From: Blastomyces gilchristii SLH14081
Lineage: Eukaryota; Ascomycota; Eurotiomycetes; Onygenales; Ajellomycetaceae
Direction of reading: 5' to 3'
Assembly (NCBI RefSeq): GCF_000003855.2
Contig: NW_003101671.1
Coordinates: 1,912,224 to 1,976,223, forward strand
Length of the DNA: 64,000 nucleotides
The notes below the pieces were generated by a model. It did no database searches and had not been told where the DNA came from. It saw nothing but the letters and a program-made list of their open reading frames with translations. Below are positions 11,338 through 24,031 of this stretch, one piece after another; position 1 is the stretch's first letter; the number at the start of each line of letters is the position of its first letter. The position numbers were made by a program, and so were the translations under genes.

Positions 11338-11370
11338 CAGCAGCAGCAGCAGCAGCAGCAGCGGCAGCAG
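11338..11370. repeat. CAG trinucleotide microsatellite
   Basis: Eleven CAG-type units with one CGG interruption (position 11362 onward), about 170 bp upstream of the ATG at 11539, in the probable 5' leader. It is not translated in the frame of the downstream gene. Confidence 0.9.
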
Positions 11371-11538
11371 GTGGGGGCAGGGAAAACAAAGTGCTGGGCC
11401 TGCAGCACCCAGGATTGACATTCTGCAAGACAGGACCGAACAAAGGAAATAATACACCCTCGACCGGGTTGCTGCAGGTCCCCCAATCCTTGCGCCCCTT
11501 ATCCCACGCCGTCAAATTAGTTAATAATCACGTCTAAC

Positions 11539-14500
11539 ATGTCTCGTTCCACATTTGCTACGTTTACCTCCTTTGAGAGCCAACGGAGTTCTCCTCCAAA
11601 CGTTGGTGCTCAGAGTAACCAGCAGGCGCAGGAGCAGCAGCAAAAACACCGTCCTAGCCACCTTATATCACCCACCGTTTATAGTAATAATAATTCTAAT
11701 ACCTCCGCTTCCTTCCCCTCTCCCACCCTGACGAACCCTGATATGATCCTCCCCTACGACATCGAGCGGGAAAGCTCTACCCCGTCGCCCCCTTTTCGGC
11801 CACTGCAGCTCCCGTCGCCTGACCACTCCGGGTACCGTCACGCTTCTTTGCAGGAAAATGGAATGCATGTTTCTTCTGCAGGGATTGGTGTAGCGCTTTC
11901 TGCCGCGAACGGCGCACCCAACAATTATCAACAGCGGAACCCTCCTCCGCGAAATAATTGGGTGTTTGCCGGACATGAGGTTCGCCCGCCGTTGTCGGAT
12001 ATTGGAGAGGAGGATTCTCCCACGCGCTCCAGATGGGATGAAGACGACGAAAATATGGACGTAAACAATATGTCTTTGGGTAGTCCGCCGGTTTTGGAGC
12101 CTCGATGGCGCAACGACGACGACAACAAGGTGCGCGGGAATGCCGTTGATGGTTATGCCGATGGCTATGATGATGACTGTAGTGCGTCCAGTTCAACAAT
12201 TAGTGCGCCAAGTGAGATTCTAGACAAATGGGAAGAGTTTCGCACAGATAATGGGAATGGGAATACTCCCAGCGGGACACACCCAGAAAACGTGACCCAT
12301 GAACCCAACCAGCGTTGCAACCAAGAGAGCGACAGCTTTTCACAGGATATTGCGGGGGTCGAGTCAGTAAGGGCTATCAGGGAAGAGGGGGAAATAGATG
12401 GAGGATTGGATGAGGAAATTGATGATGAAATACCGTCTGCTATGTTGAGCAAGGAAGCGGAAAGGATCCTTGAAAATGCGAAGAAGAGATTGACGGTTTG
12501 TCTCTCCCTTGCCCTCCCTTAGAAGGGTTCCTTTTTGGATTCGATTGATATTGGAAAAGAAGAAAGAGAAGAAAAATACTGACAGGTTACGGATTTTATC
12601 CAGCACATGGAGGGTAATCTTAGTCGGGCCCGTAGTTCTTTCCGAATGAGTCCATCGCCTTCTCTCCTGATGGGCACATTACCCCTCCACCATCGTCAGT
12701 CTACAGGTAACATGGGCAGAGCACATTCGATCACGGAGAGACGGGCTCAGACAAGCCTTGCTGGAGCACTGATGCGCCAAAGGATTTCTCAAGATTTGAA
12801 TGCAAGCAGCTCACATTCGAGGGGTTTGAGCGATGTATCAGCCCAATCAGCACAAAATAATTTGGCTTATAGAGATAATATGCGGCTTCCATTCCGCTCT
12901 TTCAGCGCACTTGGGTCAACTAATGCATCAGGTTTTGGAGCAAGTGACATCTCTCATAGCCATGATCGCTTCGAGCCTAGAGCTACGTACAAATCGCCAG
13001 TGTCTACATTCAACTATATACCTGAAAATCCATCCGAGTGTATTGGTAACAAGGTTTCACAATCTGATTCTCCACATTCGAAACCGGACTTACTTTCTGC
13101 ACAAGAGGATAATAGTTCTGAAAATAACCCCCCTGGCAGTGTGAACGGCGTCCCGAAAATTTCATCGGTGGAGGAATTTAATGCGACGTATCCAGCCAGT
13201 ATTCCCTCCCGTTCCCAGTCGCAACTCCAAGTTCGTGGCCTTCAAGACCAGATGCAGGATCTTAAAAGCAAGATCTCGACCCTCAAGGTGCAGGCACAGG
13301 AAGATAACCTACGACGACGAAGTCTTCAAAGCCTTCGCACTCCAAGCCCGTTCACAGCAGCGGAGCAGTGGTACACATCTGCCGGCGAATATGTCGGGGC
13401 GCGGGGTAAAGGTGCGGATGCATTCCGGAACGAGCAAAATAACGAGAGAAACGTAGGCGGAACTGTAGACCAACCACACCAGACTCTTGTCACCGCTGAT
13501 CCGCCTCCTGCTCCAGAGGTGGTAGAAGAACAGAAACAACAGGCCACCTCGGACAGGGATCGTCCAGACGACCAGAAATCGGTAGTAGCCAGCCTTTACG
13601 AGGACGCAGACGAGGAGTTTGACCATGGTGATTCAGATGATATTGACCGAGCTGCTCTCGCCGAGATCCTAAATGAACCTCTCGACAGCCCCGTATCGTC
13701 TGATGAGGGCATATATGAAGACTTTCCGCCTATGCATACGGTTACCGAAACTACACGGCATGAGGATCGTGAGGACGCGTTTGACTATGAGCATTTCTTC
13801 TTACACAGTGCACTGGGGAATTACTCTAGAGAAAAGGCCTACCAACGGCGTCAAAGCTATAGCTCTACTGGATCCGTGGAGACCACAAGACCAGGGAGCC
13901 AGGCAACAGTTTACTTGGACACATCGCCACGAGGAAGGCAGGGTCATGCGCGAAACAACAGCGCTGATACAATATCCACGATAGCTTCCTTTGAGACGGC
14001 GACTGAGGGTGCGGATTATGATGATTACGATGTGGATAGCGGCGATGAAATCGAAAAGGCACTGTATGGGACCATGAATGGCAATGGAACAAAGTATTCT
14101 CATAGCGGTATGTACCTCTCCATCCACCCCTTCTATATTCTATAACTCAGACCAATTTTCACCAATTTTCATAATACAATTACTGACAAAGGTTTGAAAG
14201 ACCTTCGATTCCGCCAACATTACCAAGACCCCCAACCCGCCAGCCGACACCAGACTCGCCAAACCATTATCTCCACCAACATCTCCGTCTCCCCAACCCC
14301 TCTCTCGACAGCATCCACGCCCCGCGCATCAGGCAAAAAAGCCAGCTACAATAACACAAAAGGCAACAACTATCGCCGCAGCCACAGCCGCAAGCATTCC
14401 AACGACGCTTCTACTTCACTCCACGAAGCAGTTGCACACTTGCGCTCACCAACCGTCATGATATCCTCCCTAATATCTTCCACCGCGACTCAGTTGTATA

Positions 14501-14727
14501 AGTCTGAGTCGCAAGACAAGCCACTAATAGTCGACGCGCAGCTGAGCGCGGACGACACCAAGCTGATGGAAGGCCTTCTTCAGAGCTTGGGGAAAGTGGC
14601 GTTACAGCTGCAGTTGTCGACTAATAACGGTGATAAACGGTCCAGCGCGGATGAGAGGTCTTCCATTCTGTTCCGGCGGAGGTTGGATGCAGCGAGGAGA
14701 GTGTTGGAGGGACAGTTGGATGTTTAA
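11539..14727 (+). CDS. Large low-complexity fungal protein with coiled coil, unknown function
   Basis: Exons 11539-12495, 12604-14107 and 14192-14727 give 998 residues. The first intron has a tactgac branch point at about 12577-12583. The AG two bases after it is too close to be used, so the acceptor is at 12602-12603, giving KEAERILENAKKRLT joined to HMEGNLSRARSSF. The second intron also has tactgac before its acceptor. The protein is Ser/Pro/Asn/Gln-rich and acidic in blocks. It has one clear amphipathic coiled coil near residue 535 (LQDQMQDLKSKISTLKVQAQ) and a second conserved-looking block (RRSLQSLRTPSPFTAAEQWY). There are no membrane spans or enzymatic motifs. It resembles a conserved Pezizomycotina hypothetical protein I cannot name; a cytoskeletal or polarity scaffold is possible but unproven. 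Confidence 0.8.
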
Positions 14728-15642
14728 TTGATCATATGTCAATAGTTTGATTCTTTTTCTTTTTTCTCTTTTTTTTTTCTCCCTTTTCAATTTACCCCTC
14801 TCTTTTCTACTTGTTTAACTGCTTTTCCTCGTTATTCTGGATATCCCCTTTTGTCTTTGTAATCAAATGTCTACTTTTCTCCCTTTCAGTTCCACCATTT
14901 CATTTTCATCTCATTTTCATTTCATTTTCATTTTTCGTCGTGTTTTCCGTCTCCTGAGATACCTCTTAATATTCCTGCTATTTTATAGTTAATTTTTCCC
15001 CCGTTTTTCCCTGTGTCAATGCTTTCCAATATTTCTGTTGTTCCCTACTCTCGCTGGGTTTTCTAACATCGAATCCCCTACTCCCCTACGTTCACTTGCT
15101 TGTTTCGTTCTCCTTCTGACAATTCACCCTCTAAAAACCAACCCCTCATGAATCCCACGATACCCACGCCCGCCTGTCCCTTATCAACCTCTCAGATCCT
15201 CCAAGCCTCACTATTCCCTTCCTCTCCGGTCATTCTTTCCCTTTTATTTTTTATTGTGCCTCTATTACACCATTCTCTCATCCCGCCATGTGTTGTTATA
15301 CTCGTAGATTCGGGTGGTAGACACGTTTTGTTGACATATTTGTTATAGAACATATAAAGCCATATAGACTTCTTGTTATTTCCATTTCTTTTTATCCATT
15401 TTTCTCATGTTGATTTACTATGCATACGTATCTTACTTAACACTTACCGATTCCAGTGTGTGTAAGTATTTGAGAAAATACATGTAGATAGGAGACCAAC
15501 CAAAATAGATGGAGGAGAGCGCTCCTTTGCAAAGCACCCTGGGCTTCATAAGAGAATTATTGAAAAAGTGGGGGAAAATATGAAATTAAAAAAAAAAAAG
15601 GCAAAAAGGGAAATAAGAAAGGGGAAAGAAAAAATATGCATA
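14728..15642. other. Non-coding, strongly pyrimidine-rich spacer
   Basis: This is the 3' region of the 11539 gene. From about 14740 to 15350 the + strand is dominated by C/T runs with tandem cattttcatttcatttt units near 14905-14935. No gene is supported. It ends in an A-rich run just before the tRNA; the tRNA is on the minus strand, so this is its downstream T-run, a fitting RNA polymerase III terminator (aaaaaaaaaaa at 15588-15599, and aaaaaa at about 15629-15634). Confidence 0.5.
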
Positions 15643-15734
15643 TGACCAGGCCGCGATTCGAACGCGGGAATCTCTCGAAATCAGGGATTTAAGCGAACCT
15701 AAACCTGACGCCATAACCACTCGGCCACCTGGCC
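15643..15734 (-). tRNA. tRNA-Leu(UAG) with an 11-nt intron
   Basis: Read on the minus strand, the acceptor arm GGCCAGG pairs with CCTGGTC and is followed by discriminator A. The D arm is GCC…GGC with GAGTGGTTAT, the anticodon stem is TCAGG/CCTGA, and the variable arm is long (type II, about 13 nt). The T arm CCGCG-TTCGAAT-CGCGG is perfect. The anticodon loop region is 18 nt; with an intron inserted after position 37 (TTCGCTTAAAT) the loop becomes TTTAGGC with anticodon TAG, reading CUA leucine codons. Leu-UAG tRNAs also carry introns in yeast. The type II arm, A73 and GGTGGCCGAGTGG start all fit leucine rather than serine. Confidence 0.93.
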
Positions 15735-16923
15735 TATGTTGGTGATGGGGCTTTCGCGGGCTTGGCACTGTTGAATCGCCAGAATTCTCATTGAGATTGA
15801 CCCATTTAATACGGATGAAAAAATATAAAAAGTTAATGTGTACACCCATGACATGTGGGTTGTATATAGATTACAGTTACAGAGATATTTTCTTGGTTAT
15901 AGGATAACTAACAGGCTACGTTGTTATTTTGTCCTAGGGGAGAATGGTGAGGGAAGGAGCGTATGCAAGGAAGAAAAAAAAAAAAAAAAAGGACGACGAC
16001 TCAACTTTATATATCACACGCCTAGCAAGGGGCCCTGTACCAATAAGCTCGGAAGTGTCCAATAGGAAGCAAGAAAAACGGAGAAAGAACATATCTCATC
16101 TCAATCATTTCCATATTCAAGCCAGCAATTCCAATGAAAGGGGGACAAATTATATAAAGGAAGAAAACAAGATACAGGATCCCTCCGTTCCATTAAACCG
16201 TAACCAACACATGCACATTTGCCCATAGCAAAAAAAAGGAGGTGGCCGCCCTAATCAAAATTTTGCCCTTGATTTTGTGTAAAGAGGGAGGGGAAAAGAT
16301 TAAAAAGATAAAAGATAATAACGCGCTGAACATTTCAGCAAAGCAGCGCGCTTGACTGCAAAGACAAAGAAGAGAAAGGCAAGAGAAATATTGATTATCC
16401 AACGCCCAGAAAAATAAAAGAGAGATTCGATGGGTAAGTAAAATATGAACACGCACCAACGGGCTAGAACGTATATATGTAAAACACAGACCAAAACGCC
16501 AGATATGTACCATAAAGCTGTGGACCCTTTCCCCCCAAGGAAAAAGGACGTATGTCCCCTCCCATCCCATATATATCCCAAATTTTCCGTTTCCCACCAT
16601 TTTACCGTTTCCGCCATTTTCCAGGACCCTTTCCCATGTATATAAATCGCATCAAACAATCAATAGCGTGGATATAGAAGCAGAGCGAAGGAAATGGATC
16701 GGGAAAAAAAGATGGTGAAATAAGAGAGAAAATATATAGAGGGTGAACAAAGAGCACGAAAAGGGAAGAAAGCGGTATTATAAAATATAGCATACCGCTC
16801 GTAAACACATGAAGCTCATAGGCAGTGTACAAAATCCCCGTTTAAATAATATTAAAATAAACACAGGGAATTGGATGCAAAAAGAGGGGGAAAAGGGGAG
16901 GAGAATAAAACGGAAGGAAAGTA
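15735..16923. other. Non-coding spacer between the tRNA and the zinc-cluster gene
   Basis: Purine-rich on the + strand, with an 18-base poly-A tract at about 15973-15990. It contains the upstream side of the tRNA gene and the 3' UTR side of the minus-strand transcription factor gene. No ORF looks coding. Confidence 0.45.
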
Positions 16924-19671
16924 TTATCCTGTAGTATTTTCGGCAGCCGGCCGGAATAGATGTGTACAATAGAGCAAATCGAGAGAGCGTGGGTTTGAGG
17001 CATCGAATGCTGCCATTTGACGTTCTTGGAAGTATTGAGCTGCATAAAGAAACATAATTGTTAGTAACCAAGGGAGGAGCAAAAGTGTGCTCAACGCGAT
17101 ATTTAACAGAGGATTTTTTAAGCGTAAGGGCCATGGATGGGTTTTCTTGGGGTTTACCTACGTGAAATACCGATGGCGTTAAACCACCTTGTGACGTCCG
17201 GGTCACGGCTGTAACTGGCCATTAGGTTACCGGTTTCAGGATCCACGGTGCAGTCTGGGGCTAGGGAGCGCATGCGGAGATGGGTGGTGACAATATCAGC
17301 GAATCGATTGTTTTGGTCTGCGTACATGGCGGGGCCGTTTTCGAGGGGCCACTGGATTGAAATTGAGTTAATATTACCGCAGATTTTGTGTTAAAGTAAA
17401 ATTCCGATTAAAATAAACAATGAACAATAAAAATACCTGTGGCCTGTCCTGCTCACTGTTCTCCCATTTCATGAACAGCCACGACATACGCTCAACACAG
17501 TTCATCAATACGACAGCACCTAAGAACGTGCGGAAGTGGCCACTACGCTGTTTTTGAAGTAACCGCTGCTCGATTTTGGTGAGAACGGTCTTGCTAATTC
17601 GTCCTGCAAATCTCTCCGTAGCGGCACGGAGTTGGGCACAGATGAGAGCGTATGAATGTGGAGAATTTGTTTCATCGATGGGAGTGCAGAGTTCTGTGGA
17701 AGTTGAAGATAAAGGCTGGGTGGAGGATGGCGGGAGAGTTGGGTTAAGGAATATCTTCCATTTTAGTTGGTCCGCGTCCACCAGGATTCGAGTTGCGATC
17801 CAGAGGTCTAACACGCCAGCTAGTAATTGGTCCTGTTATCGAATTGAGTTAGTTAAAATATGCATAAACGACTTTACACACAAAACTTGAGAAGTGACAG
17901 CTTTGCTTACAGCTGTGTTCTGGTAAAGCTCCCAAGCCAGAGTCACTGATTCTCTGACGAAAGTCGACGGCTCGGATTCGAAATACTGGGTAGCCATTGT
18001 CTTGACGTAAGTTTCTACCTTGGTGAATAGCTCATCAATATCGCCTTCTAATATTCGTATGTCTTGCTGCGCTTGAACCTTCGGTTCTTCATCGGAAGCC
18101 GGTGTGGGAAGCTCAGGATCCACATTTGGTAACGTCTCCGTCTGATGGTGTAAAGCACTGAAGGTGATGAACTTCGGGGGTTGGCAGTCGAAGTGAAATA
18201 TCTCAATTCTTCCGATCCCAAGGTCAAACGGTAGCTGGTTTTTGGCATTGGTTATGTCGTGATAAGCCAATGTCGTATGAAGGCCTGACCATAATATTTG
18301 GAGTTAATATTCCCTCTTGGGTTTATCTGATTGGAGAATCTTTACCTGCGGAGTAAGCGGTTAACTGAGTCGGCAACCGATCCCTGATGCAGCATTCCAT
18401 CCATACACGGGGATTTTGAATTGTACGGCATTGCCTACACGGGTCTTCCGAAGAACACTATATCTGGGTGTTACCAAGCTACGTCTTCCCACAACATATA
18501 GCCCAATAAATGAGAGAGGAGGCGTGGATACTCACAGTTTTCTTCAGCATCCGACACCGTAGACAAGCACCCATTTTCCTGACCAATTGAACCTCTTTTC
18601 GACGCTCTTCCGAGAATTGCGCTCTAAGTTTATGCTTTGTCGGCTTACTAGCTTCACCAAAATTGTTGATAAACCCGGAGGAGTCCTGTGGGCTGGGGTG
18701 TATGGCAATAGGTCGAGGATAGAAGGCGGCGTGATGAGTAGCAGAGTCGAAGTCAACCTAGGTAGGGATGTTAGCTGCTTCCTTTGACAAAGGGGAAGAA
18801 GAGTTTTGGGATTTAGATCCAATAAAAGACACATTGGAATAAAGGGCCATACATCATTATCTAGGGATAGGCCTCCATCCTGCGGGACCATCTCATTCGC
18901 AGAAGCGGCGATCAAGGAGAGCTGCGAGGACTGCCCGGGATCTGGATTATGTTCAGCGGCAAGGGAGAAGTTGTTATTAAGGAATGCCATGGCGGTCGAA
19001 GATTCTGCCGAATGGTGGTCATAGTGGTTAGGCGGCGGAGAAGATGCGGCAAGTGCGGCGCGAAGGTCAGCCTCTAAGATAATCACCAACAATCCGTGTT
19101 AGCGACTAAGAGTTCAGAAGTTTGAAAACACATTCCACAACAGAACTCGGGACTATATACCAATATTTCGCTGCTTTCCCGCACTGGACGTTTCCAATGC
19201 CGGATCTACCACAATAGTCTTATCTCCTAGGGGATTTTCTCCTCCTACTTCGTTATTGTTATTCGGGTGCTTCCCATCAGAGGCGCCTACCTGCCTCGAT
19301 GCCTCGGCGAGTACATTCAGCCCATTGAGGCCGCCAATCCCATTGAAAACCGTCTGCCTCGCTGCATATGGCAAACTCCCCGGCTTGCCACGTCCAATAC
19401 GCACACTCCCATCGACGTGCAATTTCTTTCCGGCGCTCCCTCGTCCACCGCGTTCGGGCGCTGCTCGCCACAGATGTAGCACGCGCTGTTTATCCGCCGC
19501 CGAAATTGCCTGACATGTTTTAACCAGATGGCTGAGCAGGCTGTCAGCGCGGCCTTTGGGGAAATTCTGTCCGCAGGACTTGCATGTGTGTTCGTAGCGG
19601 TTGCTCGAGTCTGGGAGTTTGGCACCCCGGTTGAAGAATTCGGTGACGATTCCGTTTGGCTTGCGTCCCAT
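16924..19671 (-). CDS. Zn(II)2Cys6 transcription factor with an extra N-terminal zinc-finger-like module
   Basis: Eight exons in minus-strand order: 19671-19161, 19073-18853, 18757-18536, 18457-18346, 18284-17911, 17832-17437, 17351-17162, 17039-16924. They sum to 713 residues with phases consistent at every join. The N-terminus MGRKPNGIVTEFFNRGAKLP, then HTCKSCGQNFPKGRADSLLS and HLVKTC, is a BED/C2H2-like zinc module (about residues 29-55). A second DNA-binding module starts at MGACLRCRMLKKTC and continues SSEDPCRQC…ECC, a binuclear zinc cluster (CX2CX6CX5CX2C…C) split by an intron right after KKT, at about residue 305-335. It is preceded by basic sequence (HKLRAQFSEERRKEVQLVRK). The C-terminal half is helical, without a recognised domain. 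It should be a nuclear DNA-binding regulator; the target is unknown. The next gene (POL4) ends 560 bp upstream in the same orientation. Confidence 0.85.
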
Positions 19672-20231
19672 TTTTCTTTATATAATCTGTTTCTTTTTTT
19701 AATTTTTTTAATTTTTTTTTTTGGGCTCGCCACGCCTGTTTCAACGCGCGATAAATAGGTTTATTTTATCAAGGTCAATTGAGCATCGAAAAGAGAAGAA
19801 GAGGGGCGTTCAGACAGGGTTGTTGCTTCACCCAGTGTGTCCTGGCAGATGCAGCAGATGTAATTTGCAGAGCAGAGCTGCAGGAGCAAAAGTGATAGGA
19901 AGCGACTGGGAAAGCCAAAAAAAAAAGAGCTGCAGGGTGCTTTTAATTAGGGAAAATTAATCAACAGAAAAGTTTATGAGCAGGTATCTTCACAGCTCTT
20001 ACTGCAATAGATCCCCGCGCGAACTCGCTGCTATGTAAACTGATATACTTACAAAAGTGATGGCAAAACTTTTTGTGAGAGCGGAATCAGATGTCTTTAC
20101 GCAGACCGCCTTTGGAGAGCGGAAAAATGTATGTCCGAAATCGTCATGTGACTGAACTCTGTATCAAGAAACTATGGATATCGTTGTCATTATCCTTATC
20201 ATTATTATCATTAAATATCCTATCCTAATAA
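19672..20231. other. Promoter region of the zinc-cluster gene / 3' region of POL4
   Basis: About 560 bp between two minus-strand genes. T-rich tracts at 19679-19722 flank the start codon of the factor gene. No gene is seen. Confidence 0.45.
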
Positions 20232-22596
20232 CTAGCAGATGCGGTGGTTGGGCGGACGCCACGGCACACCAAGTATCTCGAAAATTCTCTTCTCGTCCCG
20301 GCTCTCAATAAGACGTCCACTGTTCAGCTTGACCCGGTTCTCCCTTCGTATAATGCCAGTGAACAGCCCCCGCTGGTTCAAACACATACCCTTCTTACTC
20401 GCTAACAGCCGCAGACTCCGGTTGAAAATACCATTGCCCGTGAAATAAATTAGCGCGGCCCCAATCTCATCGCCAGGAACATACAGAAAATCTATCCGGC
20501 GCCAGACGGGGTTTTTGCTTCCAGGCAATGCACATGCCCCATGCCACTTTGAACTCTCTCCTCGTCTGCCTACTGCAAGACTTGCTTGCAGAAAATTTTG
20601 CTGGAACAAGGCCGGGATAACTATGTCTGTCATCAACGCGCAGATCTCCGCTTGTGTGGCACCGTCTTTGGTAATGATGAGGTCTATATCTCCGCTGCTC
20701 GCTGCGCCACGACGATAAGACCCTCCTATTATGACTTGAACGGCTGGGTCTACTGTAAAGAGTAGCTTCTTCACAATTGCTCCATGTGCTTCCACCTCCG
20801 CGCGTGGAATTCGTTGGCAAAAGTCATCGTAATGTTCAATGCCAATTTTCTGGTTCTTTGTCAGAGAGGCCTTGGCCTTCAGGTCGTCCAATGACTGGTA
20901 GCCCTGCTGAATCCACTTGGAAGCCTGGGCAAACCCGACTCCGTAAATATTGAGAAATTGTGAAAGAAGTACATCATGCGGCTCTGCATTGGCTTCTTCG
21001 AGTCGTCTGAGTCTGTTTGTCCAAACGATCTCTTCAATTTTAGCGGCAAGTCGCTCGCCGATGCCAGGGATTGTAACCGCTTGTTCTCTCGTGACTATCC
21101 TCTCTTTCTGCTTCCTCAGAGCGCTGATAGCCTTTCGATACGCGAGTGTGCGCCATTGATCTGAAATGCGGTCGTAGTACTCTGACATTTTCTGCAAAAT
21201 CTCTATCGTACGAGCGTTGGGATTATCCCGATCCGTGTGTCCATCATGCTTGTGCATGCAGCTAAAGGTCTGTTGCCATTGTGGATTTCCGGTGGACCTC
21301 TTCTTCTTCTTCTTCTTCTTTGCCTCATTTAGTTTCTCAGCTTCCGAATCGGAGTTTGAATCTACTTCGTCTATGGTTGAAGCTGTGTCTACGTCCTCCT
21401 CTTCTGACTGATCTAAAGGCTGTTGTCATCCAGCGCATATCCCCAAGATAGATAATAGAAAAATAACACTAGTCTCGCTTACCAGATCCTTCTCTGCACG
21501 TGCTTGTTTAATCAGCTCATCTAAAATATCATGTCCCTTCTGGGAACACTGCTCTACTACATCGGCGCAGTCATCTTTACGATGAGTGTCAGAAGGTGGC
21601 GGAACTAGGGGGTCTTGAAGCCCTTCGTTGGTCGGTGGTGATGGGGACGGAACGGGGGTCTCTTGGTAAATCCCATTGCGCGAAGATTTTAGCTTTGGTG
21701 AATCTCGCACGGCAGGCTCTCCATCTGATTTGGAGGCTTCGTTATTCTTGGCCGGAGCTCCACTAACATGAAAGCGAGCATGAGACGCGTTCATAAGGGA
21801 CCCAAAGGTGATGCATTCAGTCGGATATGATTCGTTTACCAGAGACACCGATAGCTACGAAGTACAGTTAGAAGAAAGGGTTGGAGATGCATCCAGGTGA
21901 ACTCACTGGCAAGGCATCGACTCTCAAGTATTTCAATACATCAGTGAAAGAAATCGCCTTATCCACGATCACATGAGTGACAGTGTCGTCCCAGGTAGAT
22001 GAGCGGGAGGCTCCAAATTCGAGTGCCTTATTGATTCGCATGCGACGTGCGGGAGCGATGTCATCATTAGGGATGAAAACTGAGTGATAAAGGTGTCAGC
22101 ACCTAATAGCCATTTTTGGGCTATATTTACTTCTGCACAGCCAACGAACAGGGCGAGGACAATACTAACAAAACACCATCTCCTTAAAGATTTGCTGGTG
22201 CTCCGGACGCACTCGAACGGTGGACTCGCGTCTTCTCTTGGACGTCGGGATGTTCCCACCAACACCATCCAGTGTTGATCGCCTTTTCGGAAGTGCAGAT
22301 CTCGCAGATGCGGGCTTGTCAGATCTCATAGTACTAGCAATTTCCTGCGCATCAGGGACCTTTTGACGTTTAAGATTGTGGCAATCTGGGAGGGTGGTGC
22401 TCTTCTCTGATCCGGGAGTTCGCGAGAGCGTTCGGTCGGGGGAATTTCTCTTCCTTGCTTGCTTCAGTAACACTGCTAACTCATCGATCTCTTGAGAGTT
22501 GTCGCTGTGCCCGCTAAATTTATAGAGATCCTCGCAAAACGTTTCCTTGTCTGCTAAACGCTCCGAGTCGCCACATCCGTTTTTATCCCTCTCCAT
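20232..22596 (-). CDS. POL4: Family-X DNA polymerase (Pol4 / Pol lambda type) with BRCT domain
   Basis: Exons 22596-22170, 22079-21907, 21854-21483 and 21419-20232 give 719 residues. A basic, disordered N-terminus is followed by a BRCT domain (about 134-225, from IFKEMVFFFIPNDD to FHVSG), created by joining exons 1-3. Then come a Ser/Pro linker, an acidic segment and an eight-Lys run (AKKKKKKKKR, encoded by a TTC microsatellite at about 21300-21321). The polymerase core holds a helix-hairpin-helix TIPGIGERLAAKI, a second IYGVGFAQASKW, the nucleotidyltransferase motif GGSYRRGAASSGDIDL with Asp568/Asp570, RRIDFLYVPGDE with Asp633, and the steric YFTGNGIFNRS motif. All three metal-binding aspartates are present, so it is probably active. 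Family members fill gaps in nuclear base-excision repair and non-homologous end joining. It is divergent from ATP10, 289 bp away. Confidence 0.93.
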
Positions 22597-22885
22597 ATTG
22601 ATCCATCATAGAAAACATCAATGCAGTAGCATAGTAGAGTCATGGATGATGGAATTATTTGTTTCTGCAAAATATATCGCACTTTGTTATCCAATTGATA
22701 TGGTTTCACAATATGCGATGGGGTTGAAAGGAAACACGTCGCCTGTGTGACGGAACACGAAATAGGCACCAGATCACGTGGAGCTACTTAGTGGTCATTA
22801 ACGATGGGTTCAAAATTCCAAACGCAGCTCAGTGCTCAGCAGCCAGGTAAATAGCAGAGCCGGCATTTGCCATTGTATCTCAGCC

Positions 22886-24031
22886 ATGTCAAAGCCACGC
22901 GCAATTTTACTCTCACTTCATTCATCATTATTTCCTCCCACAAGCTGCCTATCGTGCCAATTCCGAGAGTTACAACCACAGCTCCGCAGGCGAGATGCAT
23001 CAACGTTCAGTTCACCCACTCCCGCAAAGCCTGCGGGGACCGCGCAGATCAAGACTCCTCCTCCTCGCAACAACAATAACAGCAACAATGCGACTGACCC
23101 ACTAGCAGAAGCAAAGGGTCCAAAGGGGGAATTTACTCCCAAACCGCTCAGTCGCCCTCTAGGACTCCCTTATCCCCCGCAAGCTGGGCAGAATTCCGGT
23201 ATAGATAACAGAACTCTCCGACAACGTCGAGACGATTTTGTGGACTATGAGAAACATATCATCCGACGACAAGAATTGTAAAGACCCCTTGCGAACGTTG
23301 TAATGCGACGAATACAGACATAGCAGAATGGAACAACGTTGTAATCACGAATATCACTAATCATTTCACAACCATGTAGGGCTCGACAAGCCGCCAAACC
23401 ATACTTCCGCGAATGGACAAATATGCGTTATCACAAGGGTAAAACCTTCATATCCAACACCCGCCTCTTCAAAGCCGACAAGGCCCTCTACTTCCCCAAC
23501 ATATATGGCCGCACTCTCTCCCCCACCACGCCCATGCAAGACACAACCCCAATCCTCCGCGGCAAGGTATCCGTCGTGAGTATATTCTCCAGCCTCTGGG
23601 CCGAGCGTCAGGTCGCATCCTTCGTAAGCCCGCTGAAAAACCCGACGCTGCACCAGATCCTAAAAGATTCTCCCAAGGCGGCGCAGCGGGTCGAGATCAA
23701 CTTTGAAGACAATGTGCTGAAAGTTTGGTTGATACGTATGTTTATGTGGCGGATGAGGAGGAAGATGCCTCAGGAGCAGCATGATCGGTATTTCCTTGTG
23801 CGGCAAAAGGCGTTGACGGATAGCTTGAGAGAACAGATTGGGATGATGAACAGTAAGGTTGGGTATGTATATTTGCTGGACCAGGAGTGTAGGATTCGGT
23901 GGGCTGGGAGCAGTATTGCGGAAGATGGGGAGTTAGAGTCTTTGAATAACGGGCTGCGGAAGTTGGTGGACGAGAGGAAGGTATGGAAAGGTCTCAATGC
24001 ACTCTCGCGGAAAGCGGATGGAAGTGCCTGA
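22886..24031 (+). CDS. ATP10: Mitochondrial ATP synthase assembly factor ATP10
   Basis: Exons 22886-23277 and 23380-24031 give 347 residues. The ATG at 22886 (MSKPRAILLSLHSSLF) begins a basic, Ser/Leu-rich presequence suited to matrix targeting. A Pro/Asn-rich linker follows, then the Atp10 domain: EWTNMRYHKGKTFISNTRLF, FPNIYGRTL, the thioredoxin-like core GKVSVVSIFSSLWAERQV and the terminal motif YVYLLDQECRIRWAGS. Atp10 assists assembly of Atp6 into the Fo sector at the inner mitochondrial membrane. The ~100-bp intron lies exactly at RQE|LARQAAKPYF. The gene is head-to-head with POL4 and convergent with GOS1. Confidence 0.93.

Larger units (their letters stand above)
10192..11538. other. Intergenic / long 5' leader region upstream of the 11539 gene
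   Basis: It holds the PUF6 terminator region and the upstream region of the next gene. The last ~500 bases are CT-rich and contain a CAG microsatellite (11338-11370). An antisense open stretch of up to 117 codons at 10538-10891 is listed separately as doubtful. No RNA gene is recognised. Confidence 0.45.

Noticed and set aside
15100..15348. Small ORF in the pyrimidine-rich spacer
   Set aside because: Pro/Ser/Leu composition follows from CT-richness; no other evidence.
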